Origin: Enterovirga sp.
GTDB taxonomy: Bacteria; Pseudomonadota; Alphaproteobacteria; Rhizobiales; Beijerinckiaceae
DNA length: 34,608 bases
NCBI RefSeq assembly: GCF_028290205.1
Contig: NZ_JAQGKF010000255.1
Span: 1-34,608, forward strand
Direction: 5' to 3'
Below, piece after piece: positions 24,275-32,378 of the stretch. The notes under the pieces were generated by a model, which saw nothing but the letters and a program-made list of their open reading frames with translations, was not told the origin of the DNA and made no database searches. Numbering within the stretch: position 1 is the stretch's first letter; each line of letters opens with the position of its first letter. A program made the position numbers and the translations under genes.

Positions 24275-26668
24275 TCAGCGCCGCGCCGGTGGCGGAAGCC
24301 GCGTGATCTCGACCCGGGCCTCGCCTTCGTTGTCGGCGTAGCGGTCGGCCGTGAGCCCGAGCCCCGGTGTGGTGACGAAGGGCACGGCCACGATGCCCTC
24401 GTTCACGAAGAGGCCGGCCAGACCGTTGGCCACGGCCACGAACTCCGCCGTGTAGGTCGCGACGCCGTCCGGCCTCTGTCCGGAACCGCACGCGCAGGTG
24501 AACGTGAGCGACTGGAGCTGCGCGTCCCGGCCCGGGCGCGTGATGCGGAGCACGGGCTGAAACGGGCGGTCCCGGGCGGAGCGCCGGACGAAGCTGGCGC
24601 CGAGCCGCTCGCTCAGCGGCAGCCGGGCGTTGTCGATCCCGCCCGGATCGGTCGGGATGGTCCGGTCGCGCCACGCCTGGGGCACCGCAATGGTGATCCG
24701 ATAGCGGTCCCCTTTCGCGAGCGGCTGCCCGAGGTTCCAGCACGCCTGCCGGGTCGAGAACGTGACCGGGCCCGCGGCCTGCCCGGCAATGCCCGGCGGG
24801 GTCAGGTCGCAAACCGCTCCGCTCCGCTCCCGGGAGGCGAGGTCCCAGCGCCCCCACAGGACCACGAAGGTGAGCGCCGCCAAAGCCAGCCCCCCGACAA
24901 GCAGGAGCAGGCCGAACAGGCCGGGAAGGGCCCACCACTTCAGATACTGGAAGGTGCGCTGGTAGCAGGCGGAGGCTCGGATGGCGTAGATCCCGCCCCG
25001 GGGTCTCGACCTCCTCCGGCCGGCCTCGCTGCGCGATTCGCCCGTGACCTGAGGGAGGCCGAGCGACTGGGCCCAGAGCTCACGCGACCCGTCCCGGATG
25101 CGCCGCTCCAGGCTCGAACTCCGGCCGAGCAGGCCCATGATCACCAGCATCAGGCCCGCAGCCGAGGCCGGTGCCGCCGCAAAGGCGTCGAGCCAGGTCT
25201 GGGCGAGCCCAGGCAGCACCATGCCGAGGCCGGAGAAGAAGGGGCTCAGAACGCAGGTCGGACCGAGGCACGGCCCGGGCGGCCACTGGCTCTGGAACCA
25301 CGGAAACGCGGCCAGCATGAGTGACAGGATCACGACCAGGAAGTAATTGACCCGCCGGCGCCAGACGTCGTTCCAGACCCATTCCTGCCGGGCGGCCCGG
25401 AACGGGGTGCGGTGCCGGGTCAGGCCACCCTGCCGGTCGAGGACATGGAATTCAGACGGCAGACCGATCGGCGCGTAGCTGTCGGTGCCGTCCCTGATCC
25501 GCTCGAGCACGCTCTCGTGGACGACGATGCGGGTGAGAAAGCCTCTGTCGTTCCGGTTCGGGTTCTGCTGCAACCGCGTGGTTCGATCGGGCACCACCAG
25601 GCGGGCGCTCAGCTTGCGGGGCTGGTAGCGGTAATAGGCGGCGATGCCGCTCCGGGAATCGTAACGCCGCCCGAAGGGGTTCGCCGGCGGGCGCGGCTCC
25701 TGCCGGTCCGGCGGGGCATACCGAAGGCCCTCCTTGGCGGCCTCGCCCATCATCCAGTCGAGCGGCACGATGGACAGCGCGTCGTCGGCATAGCCGCCGC
25801 CGACATTGCTGTGCACGCCGGCGAACCAGACCTGCTGCAAGCGGCCGGGCGACCGCCCGGGCTCCGCCGCGAGAGCGGCCTCCCGCCGCTCGTCCCAGAG
25901 CAGCGGCTGGAAGCTGTCGCGCTCCTCATCCAGGGCCAGCGCGTGCCGGGCACATCTCACCTGCCGCGACAGGTGATAGTCTGGCATCGAGAGTGGCCAG
26001 ACCCACCTGTCGATGCCCCGCGTCATCTCGTCGATCGGCAGGCCGTAGGCGGCCACGGTGTCCCACACGCCCAGAAACGCGATCTCGGGTTTGTGCGCGG
26101 CGCCAGACGGAACGTCCATGCGGCGCAGCCAGCGCCAGCCCGCGATGAGCCGGTCTCGCACGTCCCGAATTTTCTCGACCAAGCTGACGCGCTGGCGCTC
26201 TGGCCCGCAAGCGCTGCTGTCCTTTGGAGAAAACAGCTCCAGCCGATAGCGCCGCCGATAGGCCCGGTATGCGTCCGCAACCAGGAGTTCGAGCTCGTCC
26301 TCGCCCCTGTAGCGAACCAGCCCCTGCGAGGCGACCAGACCGCACAGCACCCGGGCCGTGAACGCACCTCGGCTGAAGCCGAAGGCGAAGATCCGATCTC
26401 CCGGCTGGTAGTTGCGGCATAGGAATTTGTACATCTCCTTGGTGTTGCGGGCGACGCCGATGCCGAACACGCTGCCGAGAAGGGCGAAGGGGCGGAAGCC
26501 GGAGGTGCCGACGCCGTCGATGTAGAAGGCGAGCTGGCGGCACTGGCCCGGAGCGGGACAGCCCAGATCCAGAGCGCGGTAGAGCCGCCACACGTTGGTC
26601 TTGGTGGTTGCCGCGGCCCCGTTCCCCGTCCCGTCGGAGAAGAGGACGATGTTGCGCGGCGTCGTCAT
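24275..26668 (-). CDS. Membrane-anchored DUF2235 (Tle1-like) alpha/beta hydrolase
   Basis: 797-aa protein. The N-terminal DUF2235 domain (about 5-320) begins RNIVLFSDGTGN, carries the nucleophile elbow G-F-S99-R-G-A, the likely acid around LGVWDTVAAYG and the catalytic His286 in AGVHSNVGGGY, as in Tle1-type phospholipases. After about residue 435 come predicted membrane segments (about 441-458, 499-515 and 580-605) with basic loops, then a C-terminal region of about 180 residues with paired cysteines (CDL, ACW, CAC) and beta character. Start ATG 26668; the open frame to 26782 is dismissed as leader. No type VI secretion genes or VgrG/PAAR neighbours are visible, so a housekeeping lipid or envelope role is as likely as an effector. 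Confidence 0.85.
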   Translation of the reverse strand: MTTPRNIVLFSDGTGNGAAATTKTNVWRLYRALDLGCPAPGQCRQLAFYIDGVGTSGFRPFALLGSVFGIGVARNTKEMYKFLCRNYQPGDRIFAFGFSRGAFTARVLCGLVASQGLVRYRGEDELELLVADAYRAYRRRYRLELFSPKDSSACGPERQRVSLVEKIRDVRDRLIAGWRWLRRMDVPSGAAHKPEIAFLGVWDTVAAYGLPIDEMTRGIDRWVWPLSMPDYHLSRQVRCARHALALDEERDSFQPLLWDERREAALAAEPGRSPGRLQQVWFAGVHSNVGGGYADDALSIVPLDWMMGEAAKEGLRYAPPDRQEPRPPANPFGRRYDSRSGIAAYYRYQPRKLSARLVVPDRTTRLQQNPNRNDRGFLTRIVVHESVLERIRDGTDSYAPIGLPSEFHVLDRQGGLTRHRTPFRAARQEWVWNDVWRRRVNYFLVVILSLMLAAFPWFQSQWPPGPCLGPTCVLSPFFSGLGMVLPGLAQTWLDAFAAAPASAAGLMLVIMGLLGRSSSLERRIRDGSRELWAQSLGLPQVTGESRSEAGRRRSRPRGGIYAIRASACYQRTFQYLKWWALPGLFGLLLLVGGLALAALTFVVLWGRWDLASRERSGAVCDLTPPGIAGQAAGPVTFSTRQACWNLGQPLAKGDRYRITIAVPQAWRDRTIPTDPGGIDNARLPLSERLGASFVRRSARDRPFQPVLRITRPGRDAQLQSLTFTCACGSGQRPDGVATYTAEFVAVANGLAGLFVNEGIVAVPFVTTPGLGLTADRYADNEGEARVEITRLPPPARR

Positions 26669-26704
26669 GTTCCGCTCCCGCAGGGCCACACAACCTGAGG
26701 TCGA

Positions 26705-26733
26705 GTTAACGGGGCGCCGCTCGGCGACGTCAA
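26705..26733 (-). promoter_or_regulatory. Possible promoter of the DUF2235 gene
   Basis: TTGACG (26733-26728) and GTTAAC (26710-26705) with a 17-bp spacer on the minus strand, 37 bases before the ATG at 26668. The -10 is a partial match. Confidence 0.4.
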
Positions 26734-26877
26734 GCGCTTTGTTCGTCCGTCCCCCGAGAACTTCGCGCCGGGCCGGGTTCATCCCCGGCCGGCAACCGGC
26801 TATGACGCGCGACTGAGCCTGGACGGTGTGACTTCATCCCGGGACACCTGAACAGCGATCGAGAGCTGAGCCCCGGA

Positions 26878-27765
26878 ATGGACCAGCGACTGGCCTTGGC
26901 CGCAGGCAGCATCGGCATCGCGGCGGCGGTGCTGGGGCTGAAATACGCCGCCTATTGGCTGACCGGCAGCGTCGCGCTCTATTCGGACGCGCTCGAGAGC
27001 CTGATCAACATCGTCACCGCGCTTGTTGCGCTGTGGGCGATCAAGGTCAGCCTGTTGCCGGCCGACGAGGGCCATCCCTACGGCCACGCCAAGGCCGAGT
27101 ATTTCTCGGCCGTGCTGGAAGGGGTGCTGATCGTCGTCGCAGCCCTGCTGATCCTGCGCGAGGCCTATCTGGCCTGGCTGACGCCGCGCAGCTTCGAGCA
27201 GCCCGCGCTCGGCCTCGCGGTCAACGCCCTCGCAACCGTGCTCAACGCCGGGTGGGCCTTCCTGCTGCTGCGGCGGGGCCGGGCGCTAAGATCGCAGGCG
27301 CTGATCGCCGACGGCCGGCATCTCCTGGCCGACGTGGTGACCTCTGTCGGGGTCATCGTCGGGCTGGCCGCCGCCGCTGTCACCGGAATTTCCGCGCTCG
27401 ATCCGGCGCTCGCCGCCTTCGTGGCCCTCAACATTCTCTGGTCGGGCTGGCGCGTGATCACGGAATCGCTCGGCGGGCTCATGGACGAGGCGGTTCCGGC
27501 GGCCACCCTCGCCCGCATCCGCGACATCATCTCGCTCCATGCGGCTGGCGCTCTGGAGGCCCACGATCTGCGCACCCGCCATGCCGGCCAGATCAGCTTC
27601 GTGGACTTCCACCTGGTGGTGCCGGGCCACCTCTCGGTGTCCGACGCGCACGACATTTGCGACGGCATTGAGCGGGCTCTCAAGGCCGAGCTCGGCGCGG
27701 CGCATGTCACGATCCACGTCGAACCGGAAGACAAGGCCAAGCATTCCGGCATCGTGGTGCTCTGA
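26878..27765 (+). CDS. Cation diffusion facilitator family transporter
   Basis: 295-aa proton-coupled divalent metal exporter of the CDF family with six predicted helices and a C-terminal cytoplasmic domain (about 205-290). The helix-2 metal site reads SDALESLIN (E40 and N44 at the positions of the usual His/Asp and Asp). The helix-5 partner is intact (DGRHLLADV, H148 and D152). The loop HPYGHAKAEYFSA after helix 2 is conserved. The C-terminal domain contains further His residues (HAGQISFVDFHLVVPGHLSVSDAHDICDG). The substrate cannot be fixed; E/N in helix 2 suggests a metal preference unlike standard zinc YiiP. ATG 26878 is preceded by GAGCCCCGGA. Divergent from the DUF2235 gene. Confidence 0.93.
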   Translation: MDQRLALAAGSIGIAAAVLGLKYAAYWLTGSVALYSDALESLINIVTALVALWAIKVSLLPADEGHPYGHAKAEYFSAVLEGVLIVVAALLILREAYLAWLTPRSFEQPALGLAVNALATVLNAGWAFLLLRRGRALRSQALIADGRHLLADVVTSVGVIVGLAAAAVTGISALDPALAAFVALNILWSGWRVITESLGGLMDEAVPAATLARIRDIISLHAAGALEAHDLRTRHAGQISFVDFHLVVPGHLSVSDAHDICDGIERALKAELGAAHVTIHVEPEDKAKHSGIVVL

Positions 27766-27783
27766 CCCGCCCGGATTCCGGAC

Positions 27784-27816
27784 AAAGAAAAGGCCGGGTC
27801 GCCGAAGCGCCCGGCC
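27784..27816 (-). terminator. Intrinsic terminator of the phasin gene
   Basis: On the minus strand GGCCGGG / CCCGGCC (7 bp plus an inner GCG/CGC pair) is followed by TTTTCTTT. It lies 24 bases after the phasin stop, between convergent genes; on the plus strand it could also help end the CDF transcript. Confidence 0.75.
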
Positions 27817-27839
27817 GAGGCCCGCGGCGTGCGCGGCGC

Positions 27840-28301
27840 CTATTCCTGGTTCTGACGAAACGCCGTCGTGGCCTTGTCGGCGGCCGAGCGCGTCGCGGCG
27901 GCCGCGTCGGTGGCGGCGGCCTGAGCCTGCGCGGTCGCCGAGCGGGCAGCGGTCTGCGCGATCTCGCCGAGTTCCTTCATCTGGACCTGCATGGCAGCAA
28001 ATTGCGTGCGGGCGAATTCGGCCTGCAGCTTCATGGCTTCCTGGATGTCCGTCGCCCGAACAAGGCGCTGGGCGTGGTCGAAGGCGGCAGAGATGTTCTG
28101 CTCCGCATAGGACAGCGTCTTGCGGGTGGCGTCGGACGCGCTGGTCTGCATGCTGGTGCGCGAGCCTTCGAACGTGTCGACGGCCTTGTGCGCGGCACCC
28201 AGAAAGCCGTCGAACGCCTTGCGGGCCTGATCCACGCTCTTTTCGGCGAAGTCCCTCATCTCGACCGGAACTTCGTACTTCATGCCCTGAGCCTCTGCCA
28301 C
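27840..28301 (-). CDS. Phasin family protein
   Basis: 153-aa amphipathic, Ala-rich helical protein of the phasin family, which coats polyhydroxybutyrate granules. The conserved N-terminus MKYEVPVEMRDFAEKSVDQARKAFDGFLGAA and the middle SYAEQNISAAFDHAQRLVRATDIQEAMKLQAEFARTQ are typical of alphaproteobacterial phasins. The C-terminus is an Ala/Thr/Gln tail with coiled-coil character. The start chosen is GTG 28301 because AGGAGG lies five bases upstream; the alternative ATGs at 28319 and 28283 lack such a site, and the longer frame to 28358 would read through the promoter. The upstream region holds a well-spaced promoter with a perfect palindrome over its -10. A terminator follows. Confidence 0.9.
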   Translation of the reverse strand: MAEAQGMKYEVPVEMRDFAEKSVDQARKAFDGFLGAAHKAVDTFEGSRTSMQTSASDATRKTLSYAEQNISAAFDHAQRLVRATDIQEAMKLQAEFARTQFAAMQVQMKELGEIAQTAARSATAQAQAAATDAAAATRSAADKATTAFRQNQE

Positions 28302-28317
28302 GTCACCCTCCTGCTTC

Positions 28318-28334
28318 ATGTTGCACTGCAACAT
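28318..28334. promoter_or_regulatory. Perfect 17-bp palindrome over the phasin promoter, putative PhaR-type operator
   Basis: ATGTTGCA-C-TGCAACAT, two perfect 8-bp arms about one central base, 17-33 nt before the phasin GTG. It overlaps the putative -10 hexamer and the expected transcript start. In PHB-producing bacteria phasin genes are repressed by PhaR, which binds TGC/GCA-rich sites; the inner TTGCA-N-TGCAA fits that type, but the assignment is inferred. Confidence 0.65.
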
Positions 28335-28358
28335 ACGCAATGCCTCTTGAAAGGGCAA
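28330..28358 (-). promoter_or_regulatory. Putative phasin promoter
   Basis: TTGCCC (28358-28353) and TATGTT (28335-28330) on the minus strand with exactly 17 bp between. The expected transcript start is near 28323, within the palindrome. Confidence 0.6.
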
Positions 28359-28469
28359 GCGCGCTGCACGCCGTTAACGTTACGGAGAAGTAAATGGGTC
28401 CGCGGCAATCCGGTCCTCGCTTTCCGGGGACGGATTTGCTTTCTCTCAGGCCCTAACCGAGACGTCGTC

Positions 28470-31127
28470 ATGGACCCCACAAGGGGTGGCTGGGAGTGCA
28501 TCGTCGCGCCGCTGATCGAGGAAGCCGGAGTGAACCGGATTCTCGAGGCGGGGGCGTGCGTTCTCGTCTGGAGCCGGGACGGCGAGCGCCGTCTCTGGCC
28601 GGCCGATGCCGGCGGCGGCGCCGAGCCCGCCCGGGCGCATCCGAACTGGCACCGCCACGTGCGGACCCTGGCAGCCGGAGGCCTCGTGCCGCGCGAGGGC
28701 TTCAGGTTCGACAGGTGGCGTGAGACCCCCCTCGAGGCTCCCCTGACCGTCGCGTCCCGGGTGATCACGTCCCCGGAGGGCGCCGAGGCGCTCCTCACCA
28801 TCGCGGTGTCCAGGGCGCGAGCGCCGAGGAGGTTTGCGGCGCGAGCGGCGGCAGACTCGTCCGGGCCGGCGACACCCGTCGCGGTGGCGGCTGCGCCCGG
28901 CACGGAGGCGCCACTGGCGCGCCGGGGCGTGCGATTCACATGGAGGGCCGACGCGTCCGGCCGGATGGCGGAGGTCTCGGCAGCCCTGGCCGCGAGCATC
29001 GGCCAGCCCTCCGGCCACCTGCGGAGCCGCCAGTGGAGCGAGCTCGCCGGGTCGGCGTTGCGAGACGAGGGCGGCACTGTGATGGCCCGCATGGCGGCCG
29101 GACAGGGCTGGAGCCGGGTGCCGCTCCTGCTGCGGCATGGCGACCGCGTTCGGGCCGTGCCGGGCGAGATCAGCGGCGCGCCGATCTTCGGCCCGACCGG
29201 AGGGGTCGAGGGCTTTCGCGGCTACGGCACCGTCTTTCCCGACGAGGCCCGCGAGGTGTCGCCCGATCTCTTCCTCGAGGTGCCGGCGGCCGCAGAAGCG
29301 AGCGTCGAGGCCGGGGCCATGCAGCCGCCGGTCGCCGCCGAACCCTACGGGGGCCTCGACCAGGCCATGAGCGTAGCCGCCGCGATGACGGGCACGGCCC
29401 GCGACGGCATGTTCGGGATGCTGAGAGCCTTTCTGGCGCCGCCCCCCGGCTTCCCGGCAGGCGACGGCGTCGCGGCCCCGGAGTCAGAAGCCGCCCTCCC
29501 CGATCCGCAGCCGGCGCTCTCGGCCGACGAAACCGGAGCCCTGCAGGAGATCGCGCGCGCGCTCGGCTCGGTCGGTCCGGGCGAGCGGCCCCTTTCGGTC
29601 GGTCGCGGCCCGGCCGAGATCGTGCCCCTGCCGCCGCGGCCCCGCGTGCCCGAAGCGTCCCGCATCCTGGATCGGCTGCCCCTGCCGCTGGCCGTCTTCC
29701 GGGACGAGAACCCGGTCTTCGCCAATCGCACCTTCCTCGACCTCGTTGGGGCGGACGAGCTTCCGGGCTGGGTCGCGGCCGGCGGCGCGGCGAGCCTCCT
29801 CGGCCTCACGCCGGCGCGCGGCGGCGCCACGCTGATCCGGACACTTCCGACCGGCGACGACGTCGAGGTGCGGCAGGAGGACATCGTCTGGGCCGACGCC
29901 CCGGCAACTCTCCTGATCCTGCGCAGCCTCGGAGAGAACCAGCCGGACGGACGGGCGATTGAACACGACCTCGCGGCGACCCGCGCCCGCAACGCCGAAC
30001 TCGCGGCCTCGCTCGACCTTGCGGCGGACGGCACGCTGACGCTCGACCTCTCGGGCCGGATCCTGTCGGTCAGCCGCTCGGCCGAAGCGCTGTTCGGCTA
30101 CGCCGAAAACGAGATCGTCGGCGAGGTCGTGACGGCCCTGATCGTGCCGGAGGATCACCGCGAATTGCTCGCCTGTCTGGAGGCCGTGGCCCGCGAGCGG
30201 CACGGGACGGCCCGGGATTGTGAAGCGCGCGGCCGATCCCGGCGAGGCCCGTCGCAGCCTTTCTCCATTCGGGCCGGAATCGTTGCGGGTACGCGGGAGC
30301 CGATCTATCTTCTCGCCTTCCGCGACCTGTCGCCCTCGAAGGCGATCGAGGAGGAGCTGCGCGAGGCGCGCAGCGCGGCCGAGCGCGCCGGCACGCAGAG
30401 GGCGGACTTCCTGGCCCAGGTGAGCCACGAGATTCGCACACCCCTGACCGCCATCGCGGGCTTCGCCGAGCTGATGCTGGACGAGCGCTTCGGGCCGCTC
30501 GACAACGAGCGCTACCGCGGCTATCTGCGTGACATCCACGCCTCGAGCGGCCACGTGGTGAGCCTGGTCAACGACCTGCTCGATCTCGCCAAGGCCAGGT
30601 CCAGCAACAGCGGCCTCGAACCGGGGGAGCTCGACCTCAGCGAGATCGTCCAGCAATGCGTCGCTCTGGCCGGCCCGCTCGCGGGCCGCGAGAAGACCAT
30701 TCTGCGCACGGCCTTCGATCCCGGCCTGCGGCCGGTCTGGGCGGACGAGCGATCCGTGCGCCAAATCGTCTTGAACGTGCTGTCGAACGCCATTCGCTTC
30801 ACCGGCGCAGGCGGTCAGGTGATCGTGTCCACGACCTCCGCCGGCCCGGACGACGTCCAGCTCAGCGTCCGGGACACCGGGCCCGGCATGACGGAGGGCG
30901 AGATCGAAGCTGCGCTCACACCCTTTCGGCAGGTTGCGGCGACGCGGCGGGGTGACGGCACGGGCCTCGGCCTGCCGCTGTCCAAAGCCCTGGTGGAAGC
31001 CAATGGCGGGGTCTTCTCCATCACGAGCGGCCGCGGACGCGGCACGCTTGTGGCGATCCACCTGCCGGCGGCCCGGACCGAAGACTCGGCCCGACAAACG
31101 GGAAGCACGGCGGCGGCGGCCGAGTAG
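28470..31127 (+). CDS. PAS-domain sensor histidine kinase (PdhS/PleC-like)
   Basis: 885-aa kinase with no predicted membrane helix, so cytoplasmic. Three PAS-like regions are seen: about 150-265 (FTWRADASGRMAEVS to FRGYGTV), about 398-480 (ILDRLPLPLAVFRDENPVFANRTFLDLVG) and about 515-630 (DLSGRILSVSRSAEALFGYAENEIVGE). The kinase core has the H-box QVSH653EIRTPLTAIAGFAELM, followed by DERFGPLDNERYRGYLRDIHASSGHVVSLVNDLLDLAK, a stretch strongly characteristic of the PdhS/PleC/DivJ cell-cycle kinase group. It also has the N-box NVLSNAIRFT, and DTGPGM and GTGLGLPLSKALVEANGG. Start ATG 28470. No response regulator is adjacent, fitting orphan kinases that act on DivK-like regulators. Divergent from the phasin gene. 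Confidence 0.92.
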   Translation: MDPTRGGWECIVAPLIEEAGVNRILEAGACVLVWSRDGERRLWPADAGGGAEPARAHPNWHRHVRTLAAGGLVPREGFRFDRWRETPLEAPLTVASRVITSPEGAEALLTIAVSRARAPRRFAARAAADSSGPATPVAVAAAPGTEAPLARRGVRFTWRADASGRMAEVSAALAASIGQPSGHLRSRQWSELAGSALRDEGGTVMARMAAGQGWSRVPLLLRHGDRVRAVPGEISGAPIFGPTGGVEGFRGYGTVFPDEAREVSPDLFLEVPAAAEASVEAGAMQPPVAAEPYGGLDQAMSVAAAMTGTARDGMFGMLRAFLAPPPGFPAGDGVAAPESEAALPDPQPALSADETGALQEIARALGSVGPGERPLSVGRGPAEIVPLPPRPRVPEASRILDRLPLPLAVFRDENPVFANRTFLDLVGADELPGWVAAGGAASLLGLTPARGGATLIRTLPTGDDVEVRQEDIVWADAPATLLILRSLGENQPDGRAIEHDLAATRARNAELAASLDLAADGTLTLDLSGRILSVSRSAEALFGYAENEIVGEVVTALIVPEDHRELLACLEAVARERHGTARDCEARGRSRRGPSQPFSIRAGIVAGTREPIYLLAFRDLSPSKAIEEELREARSAAERAGTQRADFLAQVSHEIRTPLTAIAGFAELMLDERFGPLDNERYRGYLRDIHASSGHVVSLVNDLLDLAKARSSNSGLEPGELDLSEIVQQCVALAGPLAGREKTILRTAFDPGLRPVWADERSVRQIVLNVLSNAIRFTGAGGQVIVSTTSAGPDDVQLSVRDTGPGMTEGEIEAALTPFRQVAATRRGDGTGLGLPLSKALVEANGGVFSITSGRGRGTLVAIHLPAARTEDSARQTGSTAAAAE

Positions 31128-31182
31128 CGAAAGGCCGCAGGCGCTGGTGGCGGGAAGCGTGGCTGCCCATATCGGGTGGGAG

Positions 31183-31719
31183 ATGCCCGCCACACCCCCG
31201 CTCCCGTCCCTCGCCTCAGGCCGCCTCCCCGCGGCCCGCATCCGGCGGCTGCGGCCCGAGGACGAACGCCTGTATCCGGATTTCCTGGCGCACGTGTCGG
31301 CCGAGGACCGTCGCTTCCGCTTCTTCAGCGCGGCCGAGCTCACCCCGCACCAGATTTCGCGGTTCACCCGCTACGATCCGGCCTCCGCCGTGGCGCTCGC
31401 GGCGGTCAGTCCCGACGACGGGGCGCTCTGGGGCGTGGCGCGCCTGCATCGGCTCGACGGGCCGGTCCGAGAGGGCGAGTTCGCCGTCCTGGTCCGGACC
31501 GACATGAAGGGCCACGGCATCGGCCGCGCGCTGATGGAGGGCCTCTGCCGCGGCGCGCCGACGATCGGCGTCGAGCGCGTGGTCGGGCTCATCCTGTCGG
31601 AGAATGCCGGCATGATGGCGTTTGCCCGAGAGCTCGGCTTCGACCTCACGCAGGATCCGGCCGATCCGAACCTCGTTCGGGCCAGCGCCCGTCTCGGGGA
31701 GAACCGCCAGGCGGCCTGA
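31183..31719 (+). CDS. GNAT family N-acetyltransferase
   Basis: 178-aa acetyltransferase with the GNAT acetyl-CoA loop V-R-T-D-M-K-G-H-G-I-G-R-A-L (R/Q-x-x-G-x-G/A type). The opening RIRRLRPEDERLYPDFLAHVSAEDRRFRFFS and the ending ENAGMMAFARELGFDL resemble the acetyltransferase domain fused to NDP-forming acyl-CoA synthetases (Pat-type protein lysine acetyltransferases). Here that domain stands alone. Start uncertain: ATG 31183 with a purine-rich GGGTGGGAG before it; in-frame GTGs at 31159 and 31147 are alternatives. It ends 18 bp from the convergent dps gene. Substrate not predictable. Confidence 0.85.
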   Translation: MPATPPLPSLASGRLPAARIRRLRPEDERLYPDFLAHVSAEDRRFRFFSAAELTPHQISRFTRYDPASAVALAAVSPDDGALWGVARLHRLDGPVREGEFAVLVRTDMKGHGIGRALMEGLCRGAPTIGVERVVGLILSENAGMMAFARELGFDLTQDPADPNLVRASARLGENRQAA

Positions 31720-31737
31720 CCCGCCCGGCGGCTGGCC

Positions 31738-32274
31738 TCAATGGCCGGTCTGGTCGGCGCCGCGGCTGGCCTCGAACAGGAACCAGGTCCGACGCTCGGC
31801 CTGATCGATGAACTCCTCCAGCAGGCTCGCGGTCGCCACGTCCTCGTGCTCGTCGCACACGTCGTGCGCGTCCCGCATGTTCTTGGTCATGTCCTTGTTG
31901 TCCGAGATGAGTTCCCGCAGCATGTCGAGCGGGGGGACGAACTCGGCGTCGTTGTCGGCGACCCGGGACATGCCGTTGATCTGGCCAATCGACCGAAGGG
32001 TGTTGCCGCTGATCTTGCGGACCCGCTCCGCCAGGGGGTCGATGGCGGCGAAGATCTCCTCTGCGTGTTCGTCCAGCATGAGGTGGTAGTCGCGAAAATG
32101 CGGCCCGCTCATGTGCCAGTGGAAGTTCTTGGTCTTCACATAGAGCGCGAAGCTGTCGGCCACGAGGCCGTTGATCGCCGCCGAGATCGCGCGCACCGCC
32201 TGCTCGTCGAGATCGGTCGGGGTCTGGAGGTTGGAGCCGCGCGCGCTCGGCGCGGCTTTCGCTGTCTTCGCCAT
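31738..32274 (-). CDS. dps: Dps family DNA-binding ferritin-like protein
   Basis: 178-aa mini-ferritin that oxidises and stores iron using peroxide and protects DNA. Ferroxidase ligands are evident in NFHWHMSGPHFRDYHLMLDEHAEEIFAAIDPLAERVRKI (H52, H64, D68, with the acidic pair further on in EEIFAAIDP). The N-terminus MAKTAKAAPSARGSN is a short basic tail, as used for DNA binding in some Dps proteins. ATG start at 32274, 104 bp after bfr on the same strand; a strong hairpin lies in that gap. Together with bfr and bfd it forms an iron-storage cluster. Confidence 0.95.
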   Translation of the reverse strand: MAKTAKAAPSARGSNLQTPTDLDEQAVRAISAAINGLVADSFALYVKTKNFHWHMSGPHFRDYHLMLDEHAEEIFAAIDPLAERVRKISGNTLRSIGQINGMSRVADNDAEFVPPLDMLRELISDNKDMTKNMRDAHDVCDEHEDVATASLLEEFIDQAERRTWFLFEASRGADQTGH

Positions 32275-32299
32275 GGATGTGCCCTCAAGCCCCGGGTCT

Positions 32300-32333
32300 C
32301 GGGCGACGGACGGAGAGGCCGAACCGTCGCCCG
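32300..32333 (-). other. Hairpin between bfr and dps
   Basis: Perfect 10-bp arms CGGGCGACGG and CCGTCGCCCG with a 14-nt loop, within the 104-bp bfr-dps gap. No T-tract follows on either strand. It could mark the 3' end of the bfr message or a structured dps leader. Confidence 0.4.
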
Positions 32334-32378
32334 GGGGTCAACAGGCCGGCAACGGGGAAGCCCCGCTGCCGTTCCAGG

